Positions 23,716 through 29,861 of a DNA stretch of 29,861 nucleotides are shown here, piece by piece. This DNA comes from CAZYSK01 sp964649415 (GTDB taxonomy: Bacteria > Chloroflexota > Anaerolineae > B4-G1). The stretch lies in the NCBI GenBank assembly GCA_964649415.1, contig CAZYSK010000070.1, forward strand, positions 1 through 29,861, written 5' to 3'. The number at the start of each line of letters is the position of its first letter. Position 1 is the first letter of the stretch. The notes beneath the pieces are model-generated. The model was not told the origin of the DNA. It made no database searches and saw only the letters and a list, made by a program, of their open reading frames with translations. Made by a program: the position numbers and the translations under genes.

Positions 23716-24956
23716 ACGCCTGGCCTCAGTTCGGCGCGGCCCTTCTTGGTGACATGCAGTTCGCCATGCACGGTGATCAGCCCCTGTTCGGCCAGCGTCT
23801 CCAGTACGCTCGTCACCCGCTCCTCCGGGCGGGCACCGCTACCCCACCCCAGCTCGCGAAGGATCGGCACGTCCCGGGTGTCGAGCGTCTCCCGGCAGCG
23901 GGCCAGCAGCGCCCGGTGGGTCAGTGGCCCTTCCTCGACCACGACGGACAGCAGCCAGTCGGCCAGTTGCTGCTCCTGGAAATGGCGGTACTCCTCCACG
24001 AAGCCGAGTTCGTAGCGGGAGAAGTCCACCTCCTCCCCGCGCAGCGCCCGCACCGTCTCCAGCGCCAACTCGACGCCGCTCTTGAGAATCAAGACGGCCA
24101 CCGCCAGCCCCACCAGTGTGTCCAGCAAGGGGAAGCGCGACAACGTAGCCACCAGCCCCGCCGTGACTGCCACCGCAACGACGGCGTGGTTGCGCGAGTC
24201 CACTGCCTGGGAGATGAGGGGCAGTTGTTTGCTCCGCGTGGCTACGTACTGCTGGTAGAGCGAGAGCAAGAGACAGACCAGGCCGGAGAGGATGGCGGCG
24301 ACAAAGGTCAGCGGATCTACCCCCACCTCTTCAGGGACGAGGATACGGTGCACCGCCTCATAGCCTGCCCCGGCTCCGACCCCCAGCATCAGCAGCACCA
24401 GCACCACGTTGACGTACCGTTCCTTGTGCAGCCGCAGCCCGACGAATACGAGGATGCTGGAGAGCCCATCCATCGCCGTGTCCATCCCGTCGGAGATGAG
24501 GCCGATGCTGCCGGAGATGGCCCCGGCGATCAGTTTGAGCACAGCCAACACGACGTGCACGCCCAGGCCAACCAGGGAAACGGTCTGAGGTTGCAGGAGA
24601 CGCTCGCCCCGCCGGGCCAGGTCCTGATACTCCTGCCGGTGCTTCTCGGCGAGCTGTCGCCCCCCAGGGGTCAGGCGACAGACCTCCCCACGCAGAATGA
24701 CCGCCCCTTCCCGCTCCAGTTTCTCCACGGCTTCCCGCACCGCTGCGATGAAGGCATCCTCAGTGTACCCGGCCACGACCTCATCGCGACCGAAATGACC
24801 GAAGTGACGCATGAAGCGAGCGAAGCCCTCGAGGATCTCGGAGAAAGTCCTGTCACCCTCAGCCAGGATCATCAGGATTTGCCTGGGGAAGCCCCAGCGA
24901 GCCAGCCGGAAGAACTGCCCCAGCACCCAGGGGGGACGCCACTCACGCTCTGCCAT
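23667..24956 (-). CDS. CDF-type cation transporter with winged-helix-like ends
   Basis: The central part (residues about 125-330) is a cation diffusion facilitator membrane domain with about six helices, which usually exports Zn, Fe or Mn. LISDGMDTAMDGLSSI carries the helix-2 metal site and QAVDSRNHAVVAVAV the helix-5 site. In helix 5 the usual His-x3-Asp order reads Asp-x3-His. The N-terminal 120 residues (EGDRTFSEILEGFARFM, LEREGAVILRGEVCRLTPGGRQLAEKH, given here by its parts VILRGEVCRLTP and GGRQLAEKH) and the C-terminal 90 (GPLTHRALLARCRET, LAEQGLITVHGELHVTKKG) look like winged-helix DNA-binding modules, and the usual CDF cytoplasmic ferredoxin-like domain is not evident. It lies 36 bases after the CPBP gene and is probably co-transcribed. 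Confidence 0.82.
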   Translation of the reverse strand: MAEREWRPPWVLGQFFRLARWGFPRQILMILAEGDRTFSEILEGFARFMRHFGHFGRDEVVAGYTEDAFIAAVREAVEKLEREGAVILRGEVCRLTPGGRQLAEKHRQEYQDLARRGERLLQPQTVSLVGLGVHVVLAVLKLIAGAISGSIGLISDGMDTAMDGLSSILVFVGLRLHKERYVNVVLVLLMLGVGAGAGYEAVHRILVPEEVGVDPLTFVAAILSGLVCLLLSLYQQYVATRSKQLPLISQAVDSRNHAVVAVAVTAGLVATLSRFPLLDTLVGLAVAVLILKSGVELALETVRALRGEEVDFSRYELGFVEEYRHFQEQQLADWLLSVVVEEGPLTHRALLARCRETLDTRDVPILRELGWGSGARPEERVTSVLETLAEQGLITVHGELHVTKKGRAELRPGVWGAEGAEFCAQVSSA

Positions 24957-24992
24957 GCTCGACCTCCGATGAGAGCACTCCCATTCCTTTCG

Positions 24993-25700
24993 CTACCTCC
25001 GCCTCCACCACGTATAGCCGATGAAGGCCAACTGAATCAGCAGGATGACCGACCAGGTCGCGACCTGGCTCCAGGTGAACTGCATTCCGCCCATCAGCGT
25101 ACCCATTGACGAGCCAACACTCCAGAGCAGCGGCCACATCGTCAGTAGATTGGACGTCAGGCGGAAGATGGCGGCGAAGAACAGCCCCGAAATCAGCAGT
25201 GTTAGCAACCCGGCGGGTGGGTAGGTGCCGATGTGGTAAGCGGCGAAACTCAGGGCTGCCAGCAGGACGCCCGGAATGACGCCAAAGGCACGTTCGTAGC
25301 GCAACTGCAGCCAACCGTGGACGAAGAAAGGCTCCCACAGGATGACCGCGTTGAACAGCACGTGCGGCAGCCAATCTATACCGGCTGCGCTATGCCGCAG
25401 GCCGAACGAGGAGAAGGCGGCAAGCCCGACGCCGATGAGCAGGCTGGGGAGCCAGCGCCGCGTCGTGATGCCCAGTTCACTCAGCGGCTGCCCGCGGCGG
25501 TAGGCGATCCACCACACCGGGAACAGCACGTTGAGGCCCAGATTGGTCAGCACACCAAAGACCAGCACGCCATCCCATCCTGGGCTTAGCAGATGAGTAG
25601 TGGTCCAGTAGGCCGCTATCATCGCGATCTCGGTCAGCACCGCCACCAGCGTGTCACTGGACGGCGACCAGGCAAACCAGCGCGTTCGTTGAGCACTCAT
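24993..25700 (-). CDS. CPBP-family intramembrane protease-like protein
   Basis: This 235-residue membrane protein with about seven hydrophobic segments resembles the CPBP (CAAX protease and bacteriocin-processing) family. The second family motif is clear (SFAAYHIGTYPP, with the catalytic-type His). The first motif, normally EExxxR, reads WEPFFVHGWLQLRYER, with one Glu replaced by Pro, so catalysis is uncertain. GAAGGAGGG lies a few bases before the ATG. It is upstream of the CDF gene on the same strand, and the pair probably forms a small operon unrelated to the inositol genes. Confidence 0.75.
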   Translation of the reverse strand: MSAQRTRWFAWSPSSDTLVAVLTEIAMIAAYWTTTHLLSPGWDGVLVFGVLTNLGLNVLFPVWWIAYRRGQPLSELGITTRRWLPSLLIGVGLAAFSSFGLRHSAAGIDWLPHVLFNAVILWEPFFVHGWLQLRYERAFGVIPGVLLAALSFAAYHIGTYPPAGLLTLLISGLFFAAIFRLTSNLLTMWPLLWSVGSSMGTLMGGMQFTWSQVATWSVILLIQLAFIGYTWWRRR

Positions 25701-25743
25701 ATCGATTTCACCCTCCTTCTATCTCTACGATCACCATGATAGC

Positions 25744-25779
25744 AAAAACCCAGCCGGAAATCTACAATTTCCGGCCGGG
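25744..25779 (-). terminator. Rho-independent terminator without an obvious gene
   Basis: Read on the minus strand, a 13-position stem with one mismatch (core CCGGAAAT/ATTTCCGG, 5-base loop) is followed by TTTTT. It points toward the CPBP gene and could end a transcript from the gene-free interval 25780-26050, back up the tRNA terminator, or act as a leader attenuator for the CPBP gene. Confidence 0.55.
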
Positions 25780-25822
25780 CGGTCGAAATCGGGGGGTGAA
25801 TGGTCTGTAAGACTATGGTGAT

Positions 25823-25850
25823 ACGTCCAAGAAGGTACGTCCAAGAAGGT
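25823..25850. repeat. 14-bp tandem direct repeat
   Basis: ACGTCCAAGAAGGT occurs twice in perfect tandem. It lies in the 398-base interval 25701-26098, which has no convincing protein gene. The same interval also holds a TTGACA (25934-25939) with no good -10 box and a 6-bp inverted repeat, TGTAGG/CCTACA (25945-25963). Confidence 0.6.
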
Positions 25851-26059
25851 ATGACACACCCATAATGCGCACGAGTCCTCGCGCCACAGAATATACCATA
25901 CTATGTAAAATGCCTTCTGTCTGTAGGGAAAACTTGACATCTCTTGTAGGGAGGTTACCTACACCCGGTGAGAGGAACGGAGGAGAATTCGTTGCGGCAC
26001 GTGTGAGATCGTACCGTGTGCCGGCCAGAGCAACGGGGAGATACCGGGGCCGCTTGTAC

Positions 26060-26095
26060 AAAAAGCACCGGCGGCTGGCCATGGCCAGCCGCCGG
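26060..26095 (-). terminator. Terminator of the tRNA-Leu gene
   Basis: On the minus strand, a perfect 28-bp palindrome (CCGGCGGCTGGCC, central AT, complement) begins 3 bases after the tRNA end and is followed by TGCTTTTT. This is a textbook intrinsic terminator for the tRNA transcript. Confidence 0.88.
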
Positions 26096-26098
26096 GAG

Positions 26099-26181
26099 TG
26101 CCCCGGACTGGATTCGAACCAGCACGCCTAAAAAGGCACAGGCCCTCAACCTGCCGCGTATGCCTATTCCGCCACCGGGGC
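26099..26181 (-). tRNA. tRNA-Leu (anticodon GAG)
   Basis: The 83-base gene reads GCCCCGG at its 5' end and CCGGGGC plus discriminator A at its 3' end, a perfect 7-bp acceptor stem. The anticodon arm is GCAGG-TTGAGGG-CCTGT, giving anticodon GAG for CUC/CUU codons. A class II long variable arm (GCCTTTTTAGGC) and a TTCGAAT T-loop are present. CCA is not encoded. A consensus promoter and an intrinsic terminator flank it, so it is a single-gene transcript. Confidence 0.96.
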
Positions 26182-26190
26182 TTGCAGCTT

Positions 26191-26218
26191 ATTATACTCT
26201 CCCCGCGTCACTTGTCAA
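26191..26218 (-). promoter_or_regulatory. Promoter of tRNA-Leu
   Basis: On the minus strand TTGACA (26218-26213) and TATAAT (26196-26191) are both perfect consensus boxes separated by 16 bases, placing the start about 7-8 bases beyond, close to the tRNA 5' end at 26181. The -35 box overlaps the -35 box of a divergent + strand promoter. Confidence 0.88.
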
Positions 26219-26240
26219 CCTCGAACAAGCAGGGTACAAT
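26212..26240 (+). promoter_or_regulatory. Promoter of the yjbQ-plsX-fabF operon
   Basis: On the + strand TTGTCA (26212-26217) and TACAAT (26235-26240) are separated by exactly 17 bases, each one mismatch from consensus. The leader of about 80 bases begins with a 7-bp hairpin (ACGTGCC/GGCACGT, 26248-26262). The -35 box shares its bases with the tRNA promoter on the other strand. Confidence 0.65.
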
Positions 26241-26327
26241 CTCACCTACGTGCCGGGCACGTGACCACGTTTCGACCTCCGGGAGCACGCAGGCTCGCGC
26301 ACACCGCTTGGGATCGAGGGGGGGGCC

Positions 26328-26741
26328 ATGAAAGCACACACCAAGTACTTGACTTTCAACACCCAGAAGCACCGTGAACTGGTGCGCATCACCCGCGAGG
26401 TCGAACAGGCCGTGGCCGAGAGTGGCATCCAGGAGGGCCTCGTGCTCGTATCGGCCATGCACATCACGGCCGGCGTGTTCGTCAACGACGACGAGCCCGG
26501 GCTCCACGGCGACATCTGGGAGTGGATCGAGGGGCTGGCCCCCTACCGCCGCGACTACCGCCACCACCGCACCGGTGAGGACAACGGCGACGCGCACCTC
26601 AAGTCGCTGCTCATCCACCACCAGGTCATCCTGCCCGTGACAGACGGCAGGCTCGACCTGGGGCCGTGGCAGCAGGTCTTCTACGCCGAGTTCGACGGCC
26701 AGCGGCGCAAGCGGCTCGTGATCAAGGTACTGGGAGAATAG
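26328..26741 (+). CDS. YjbQ family protein (UPF0047)
   Basis: This is a small conserved protein of the UPF0047/YjbQ family, 137 residues. Family hallmarks are visible: GLVLVSAMHITAGVFVNDDEPGL, read as VSAMHITAGVFVNDDEP, then HRTGEDNGDAHLKSLLIHHQVILPV with the conserved His and Asp residues (GEDNGDAHLKS), and the C-terminal GPWQQVFYAEFDGQRRKR. Some members have been described as having weak thiamine-phosphate synthase activity, but the true role is unsettled. A GAGGGGGG site precedes the ATG. plsX follows 14 bases after its stop. Confidence 0.93.
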   Translation: MKAHTKYLTFNTQKHRELVRITREVEQAVAESGIQEGLVLVSAMHITAGVFVNDDEPGLHGDIWEWIEGLAPYRRDYRHHRTGEDNGDAHLKSLLIHHQVILPVTDGRLDLGPWQQVFYAEFDGQRRKRLVIKVLGE

Positions 26742-26755
26742 ACAGGAGCGGATAA

Positions 26756-27754
26756 ATGAGAATCGTCCTCGACGCAATGGGTACCGACGACTATCCGGCG
26801 CCGGACGTGGCTGGCGCGGTGATGGCGGCGCGGGAATGGGGCGACGAGATCGTCCTGGTGGGACGCGAGGACGCGATCCGGCAGGAGCTGGCCCAACTCG
26901 ACGCGGGCGGCCTCAAGCTGGAGGTCGTCCACGCATCGGACGTCATCGAGATGGATGACGAGCCCGCCTGGGCCGCGCGAGAGAAAAAGGACTCCTCGAT
27001 GCACGTGGGGATGACCCTGGTGCGCGAGGGCCAGGCCGACGCCTACGTGACCGCCGGCAACACGGGCGCCGTGCTGGCCGTGGCCACGCTGCACACGCTG
27101 CGGCGCATCCGGGGCATCAAGCGCCCCGCCCTGGCCACGATCCTGCCCCTGCCCGCCGGCCGCTTCGTCGCGCTCGACATCGGTGCCAACGCCGACTGCC
27201 GCCCCGAGTACCTACTCCAGTTCGCGCTGATGGGCCACATCTACGCGCGCGCGGTATTGGGCTGCGAGCGCCCTCGCGTGGCGCTGCTCTCCAACGGCGA
27301 GGAGCCCGGCAAGGGGAACACGCTGATCAAGGAAACCACCAAGCTGCTGTCCGCCTCCGGCCTGAACTTCATCGGCAACATCGAGCCCAAGGAGGCAGCC
27401 ACGGGCCACGCCGACGTCGTCGTCACCGATGGCTTCAGCGGCAACATATTCATCAAGACGACCGAAGCGACGGCCAAGATGCTGACGGACCTGATCCGGG
27501 AGGAGATCCGGGCCAGCCTGGTGACGACGGTGGGGGGCCTGTTGGCCAAGCCTGCCTTCCGGCGCATGGCACGGCGGGTGGATCCCTTCGAGGTCGGCGG
27601 AGGCCCGCTGTTGGGCGTCAACGGTGTCGTGATCGTAGCGCACGGACGCTCCAATGCGCGGGCGATCAAGAACGCCATCGGGCAGGCCCGTCTGGCCGTG
27701 CAGGGCCGCGTGGTGGAGGCGATCCGCGAGGGTCTGGCAAAGGAGAACGCATGA
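26756..27754 (+). CDS. plsX: Phosphate acyltransferase PlsX
   Basis: PlsX makes acyl-phosphate from acyl-ACP and phosphate, the first committed step of phospholipid synthesis in most bacteria. It acts as a peripheral membrane enzyme. The 332-residue protein is full length, with MRIVLDAMGTDDYP at the start, SAGNTGA-type motif VTAGNTGAVLA, ALDIGANADCRPE, LLSNGEEPGKGN and VVTDGFSGNIFIKTTE. ATG is preceded by AGGAG. Its stop overlaps the fabF start (ATGA at 27751), so the two are translationally coupled. Nothing unusual is seen. Confidence 0.95.
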   Translation: MRIVLDAMGTDDYPAPDVAGAVMAAREWGDEIVLVGREDAIRQELAQLDAGGLKLEVVHASDVIEMDDEPAWAAREKKDSSMHVGMTLVREGQADAYVTAGNTGAVLAVATLHTLRRIRGIKRPALATILPLPAGRFVALDIGANADCRPEYLLQFALMGHIYARAVLGCERPRVALLSNGEEPGKGNTLIKETTKLLSASGLNFIGNIEPKEAATGHADVVVTDGFSGNIFIKTTEATAKMLTDLIREEIRASLVTTVGGLLAKPAFRRMARRVDPFEVGGGPLLGVNGVVIVAHGRSNARAIKNAIGQARLAVQGRVVEAIREGLAKENA

Positions 27755-28998
27755 ACGGCCACAAGCGCGTACTCGTCACCGGCGTGGGAGCGATAACGCC
27801 GCTGGGCCTGACGTTGGAGGAGACCTGGGAGGGCTTGCTGGCCGGGCGTTCGGGCATCGGTCCCATCACCCAGTTCGACGCATCGGATCTGCCGGTGCGC
27901 ATCGCTGGCGAGATCAAGGGCTTCGACCCCAGGCGTTACATAGACTTCAAGGAAGCGCGGCGCATGGCGCGCTGCTCTCAGGTGGCCATCGCGACGGCGC
28001 AGGCCACGCTGGCCGACGCCGGGATCGCGCTGCCCCTGGCCGACGAGGAGCGCGTCGGCGTGCTGGTCGGGAGCAGCGTCGGGGGGTTGGGCCGGTCCAT
28101 CGAGGGGGTAGACGCCTACCGCAACAAAGGGGTCTCGCGCGTCAGCCCGTTCATCCTGCCGTCGTCGCTGGTGAACATGCCATCCCACCACGTCAGCCAC
28201 TGGTCGGGGGCCAAAGGCCCCATCAGCACGGTGGTCGCCGCGTGCGCGACGGGCACCCAGGCCGTGGGAGAGGCTGCGGAGTTCATCCGCCGCGGCGCAG
28301 CGGACGTGATGATCTGCGGGGGAGTGGACGCCCTGATCCACTTCGCCCCCATCGCCGGCTTCTGTGCCATGCGGGTGCTCTCCACCCGCAACGGGGACCC
28401 GGAGCGGGCCAGCCGGCCTTTCGACGCCGAGCGCGACGGCATCGTGTACAGTGAAGGATGCGCGCTGCTGGTGCTCGAATCGCTGGAACACGCGCAGGCA
28501 CGGGGCGCGCGCGCCCGGGCCGAGGTGCTGGGCCACGCGTCCTCGTCTGACGCCTTCCACGTGGCCCAGCCGGATCCAGAGGGGGGAGGCGCGGAACGGG
28601 CCATGCGATGGGCGCTGGCGGATGCCGGCCTGACACCCGCGGATATCGACTACATCAACGCGCACGGCAGCAGCACGCTGATCAACGACCTGGTCGAGAC
28701 CAAAGTGGTCAAACGCATCTTCGGCGAGCGGGCCTACGAGATCCCCATCAGCTCGACCAAATCCATGGTCGGCCACGCGATGGGAGGTGCCGGGGCAATC
28801 GAGGCGGCGGCCTGCGTGTTGACGCTCGAACAGGGCACCATCCATCCAACCATCAACCTGGACACGCCTGATCCAGAGTGCGACCTGGACTACGTGCCGG
28901 AAGGCCCACGCAAGGCCGACGTTCGTGTCGCGCTATCCAACTCCCTCGGGTTGGGCGGACAGAACGCCTCCCTGATCTTGGGCCGCTTTCAGGAGTAG
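27751..28998 (+). CDS. fabF: Beta-ketoacyl-ACP synthase II
   Basis: This condensing enzyme of fatty acid elongation has 415 residues and is cytoplasmic. The Cys-His-His triad is in place: Cys165 (STVVAACATGTQ), His in INAHGSSTLINDLVE and His in STKSMVGHAMGGAGAIEA. The family Lys lies in the same STKSM motif, and the C-terminal NSLGLGGQNASLILG is typical. The start overlaps the plsX stop. Grouping with plsX links fatty acid elongation with phospholipid synthesis, as in many bacterial fab clusters. Confidence 0.95.
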   Translation: MNGHKRVLVTGVGAITPLGLTLEETWEGLLAGRSGIGPITQFDASDLPVRIAGEIKGFDPRRYIDFKEARRMARCSQVAIATAQATLADAGIALPLADEERVGVLVGSSVGGLGRSIEGVDAYRNKGVSRVSPFILPSSLVNMPSHHVSHWSGAKGPISTVVAACATGTQAVGEAAEFIRRGAADVMICGGVDALIHFAPIAGFCAMRVLSTRNGDPERASRPFDAERDGIVYSEGCALLVLESLEHAQARGARARAEVLGHASSSDAFHVAQPDPEGGGAERAMRWALADAGLTPADIDYINAHGSSTLINDLVETKVVKRIFGERAYEIPISSTKSMVGHAMGGAGAIEAAACVLTLEQGTIHPTINLDTPDPECDLDYVPEGPRKADVRVALSNSLGLGGQNASLILGRFQE

Positions 28999-29000
28999 AT

Positions 29001-29693
29001 ATGCGCATCATTCGCAACGAACGCCGAATCCAGAGGGGAGAATTCATCGGCAAGTACGCGACGCTGGCCGGGCTGATGGTGTTGCTGGCCGGACTGATCG
29101 TGTCCTTCGCCAAGCCAGATTGGGTGCTACCGCTGCTCGTGTGCATGGTCGTGGGCGTCGTGCTCTCGGTCGTGGGCGGATACTTCGCCGGTCGCTACGT
29201 CGGCCCCCTAGCCCACCACGAGGCGCTGGCCACGGTCCTCAAAGGGCTCGACGACCGCCACGCGCTGTTTCAGTACGTGCTCCCGGCATCTCACGTCCTG
29301 CTGGAGCCCGGCGGCTGTACCGTCTTCGTGGTCAAGGCGCATGGCGGCGAAGTGATCTACGAAAAGGAAGGGCGATGGAAACATCGCCAACAGGGGAAGG
29401 TGTTCCGCCAGTTCGCGGGCCAGGAATCGGTGGGCGCGCCCGATCTGGAGGCCAGGCAGCAGGCGCAGAAACTGGCGGGGTGGCTGTCCAGCCAACTGCC
29501 CGGCGTCGAGGTGCCCGTACGAGCGGCCATCGTCTTCGCCAGCCCCGACGTCACGGTGGACGCCGCCGCGTCGGAGGTGCCGGTGTTTTTCGGCAAGAAA
29601 GTCAAAGCGTGGCTGCGGGGGCCGGGGAAGCTCAAGCCGCTGCCCGGCCCGGTGCAGCGCCAACTGAGCGAGGTGCTGGAGGGCAACGCGTAG
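29001..29693 (+). CDS. Membrane protein with NERD-like domain
   Basis: This 230-residue protein starts at ATG 29001 (AGGAG just before it), 2 bases after the fabF stop; the frame is open from 28878, but that part is a fabF shadow. Two membrane helices lie at residues about 20-37 (LAGLMVLLAGLIVSF) and 43-62 (VLPLLVCMVVGVVLSVVGGY). The cytoplasmic part resembles the NERD (nuclease-related) domain: HALFQYVLPASHVLLEPGGCTVFVVKAHGGE, read as VLPASHVLLEPGGCTVFV, then a basic GRWKHRQQGKVFRQF and RAAIVFASPDVTVD. The family's classical acidic nuclease residues are not evident, so a non-nuclease role is possible. Confidence 0.65.
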   Translation: MRIIRNERRIQRGEFIGKYATLAGLMVLLAGLIVSFAKPDWVLPLLVCMVVGVVLSVVGGYFAGRYVGPLAHHEALATVLKGLDDRHALFQYVLPASHVLLEPGGCTVFVVKAHGGEVIYEKEGRWKHRQQGKVFRQFAGQESVGAPDLEARQQAQKLAGWLSSQLPGVEVPVRAAIVFASPDVTVDAAASEVPVFFGKKVKAWLRGPGKLKPLPGPVQRQLSEVLEGNA

Positions 29694-29698
29694 CCGCG

Positions 29699-29861
29699 GG
29701 ACGCTACTCCGCCGGCGCTCCGTCGGATGTACCCATCCGCGCTTACTACGAGCGGGACCGCGTTCGTAGTGAGGCACGTAGGTCTGCCGGAGTGCCGTAG
29801 GACCGTGTTCGTAGTGAGGCACGTAGGTCCGCCGGAGTGCCGTAGGACGCTACTCCGCTGC
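29699..29861. repeat. 45-bp tandem repeat and palindromic repeat cluster
   Basis: Two tandem copies of a 45-bp unit (29755-29799 and 29800-29844) begin GGACCG and end GTGCCGTA; they differ at two positions. A 14-bp direct repeat, GGACGCTACTCCGC, flanks the block (29699-29712 and 29845-29858). An imperfect palindrome, ACTACGA...TCGTAGT, spans 29745-29770. No gene is visible here. The cluster continues to the window edge, so its full length is unknown. Confidence 0.8.

Noticed and set aside
23754..25109. 451-codon open frame on the plus strand
   Set aside because: It is antisense to the CDF and CPBP genes, and its Gln/His-rich composition is that of a shadow frame.
26016..26264. Small frames over the tRNA containing DWIRTSTPKK or GLDSNQHA
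   Set aside because: These peptides are the well-known spurious translations of tRNA-Leu genes.
27241..28845. 534-codon open frame on the minus strand
   Set aside because: It is antisense to plsX and fabF, both of which show complete catalytic motifs; it resembles no protein family.
1..29861. CRISPR array, phage genes, insertion sequence or origin
   Set aside because: No regularly spaced repeats, transposase or integrase motifs, or replication-origin clusters were seen on either strand.

Overview
The window looks like a chromosomal segment of a Chloroflexota bacterium, probably Anaerolineae-like. The evidence is indirect: moderately high GC, lipoproteins with a Val/Glu-rich linker after the lipobox, a decayed AAA/TPR-type ATPase, and many short perfect palindromes between genes. 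No transposase, integrase, phage gene or CRISPR array is visible.

Layout. Positions 1-1132 hold a decayed fragment of a large signalling ATPase, bordered by palindromic repeats. From 1467 to 23450 there are twenty larger genes, all on the + strand and mostly overlapping or closely spaced. They begin with a LacI-family repressor whose consensus promoter overlaps a 14-bp perfect palindrome. Next come a complete CUT1-type ABC importer (binding lipoprotein, two permeases, ATPase), a secreted GDPD/PI-PLC-like lipoprotein, an unrecognised lipoprotein, a cytosolic GDPD, an SUMF1-like lipoprotein, a HAD phosphatase, two TIM-barrel isomerases/epimerases, a third GDPD-like protein, a PfkB kinase, an NPP/alkaline-phosphatase-type enzyme, an MFS transporter, a PiT phosphate transporter and its DUF47/PhoU-like partner. 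The array ends with a block that I recognise as the Thermotoga-type inositol pathway: IolG, IolN, IolM and IolO.

How they may work together. IolG-IolM-IolN-IolO convert myo-inositol through scyllo-inosose and a diketo-inositol to 5-dehydro-L-gluconate and then D-tagaturonate. The PfkB protein closely resembles the kinase next to these genes in Thermotoga maritima (TM0415). Three GDPD-like proteins, an NPP-type phosphodiesterase, a HAD phosphatase and a phosphate transporter lie in the same array. This suggests, as inference, that the natural substrate is a phosphodiester of inositol such as glycerophosphoinositol. It would be imported or cleaved at the surface, split to glycerol phosphate, inositol and phosphate, and the ring then oxidised. 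The lower pathway (tagaturonate to KDG) is not in the window.

From 23667 onward the content is more ordinary. A minus-strand pair encodes a CPBP-type membrane protein and a CDF transporter fused to winged-helix-like ends. A tRNA-Leu(GAG) with promoter and terminator follows. A + strand operon encodes YjbQ, PlsX, FabF and a NERD-like membrane protein. The tRNA and the yjbQ-plsX-fabF operon appear to be driven by divergent promoters sharing one -35 region. The window ends in a 45-bp tandem repeat.
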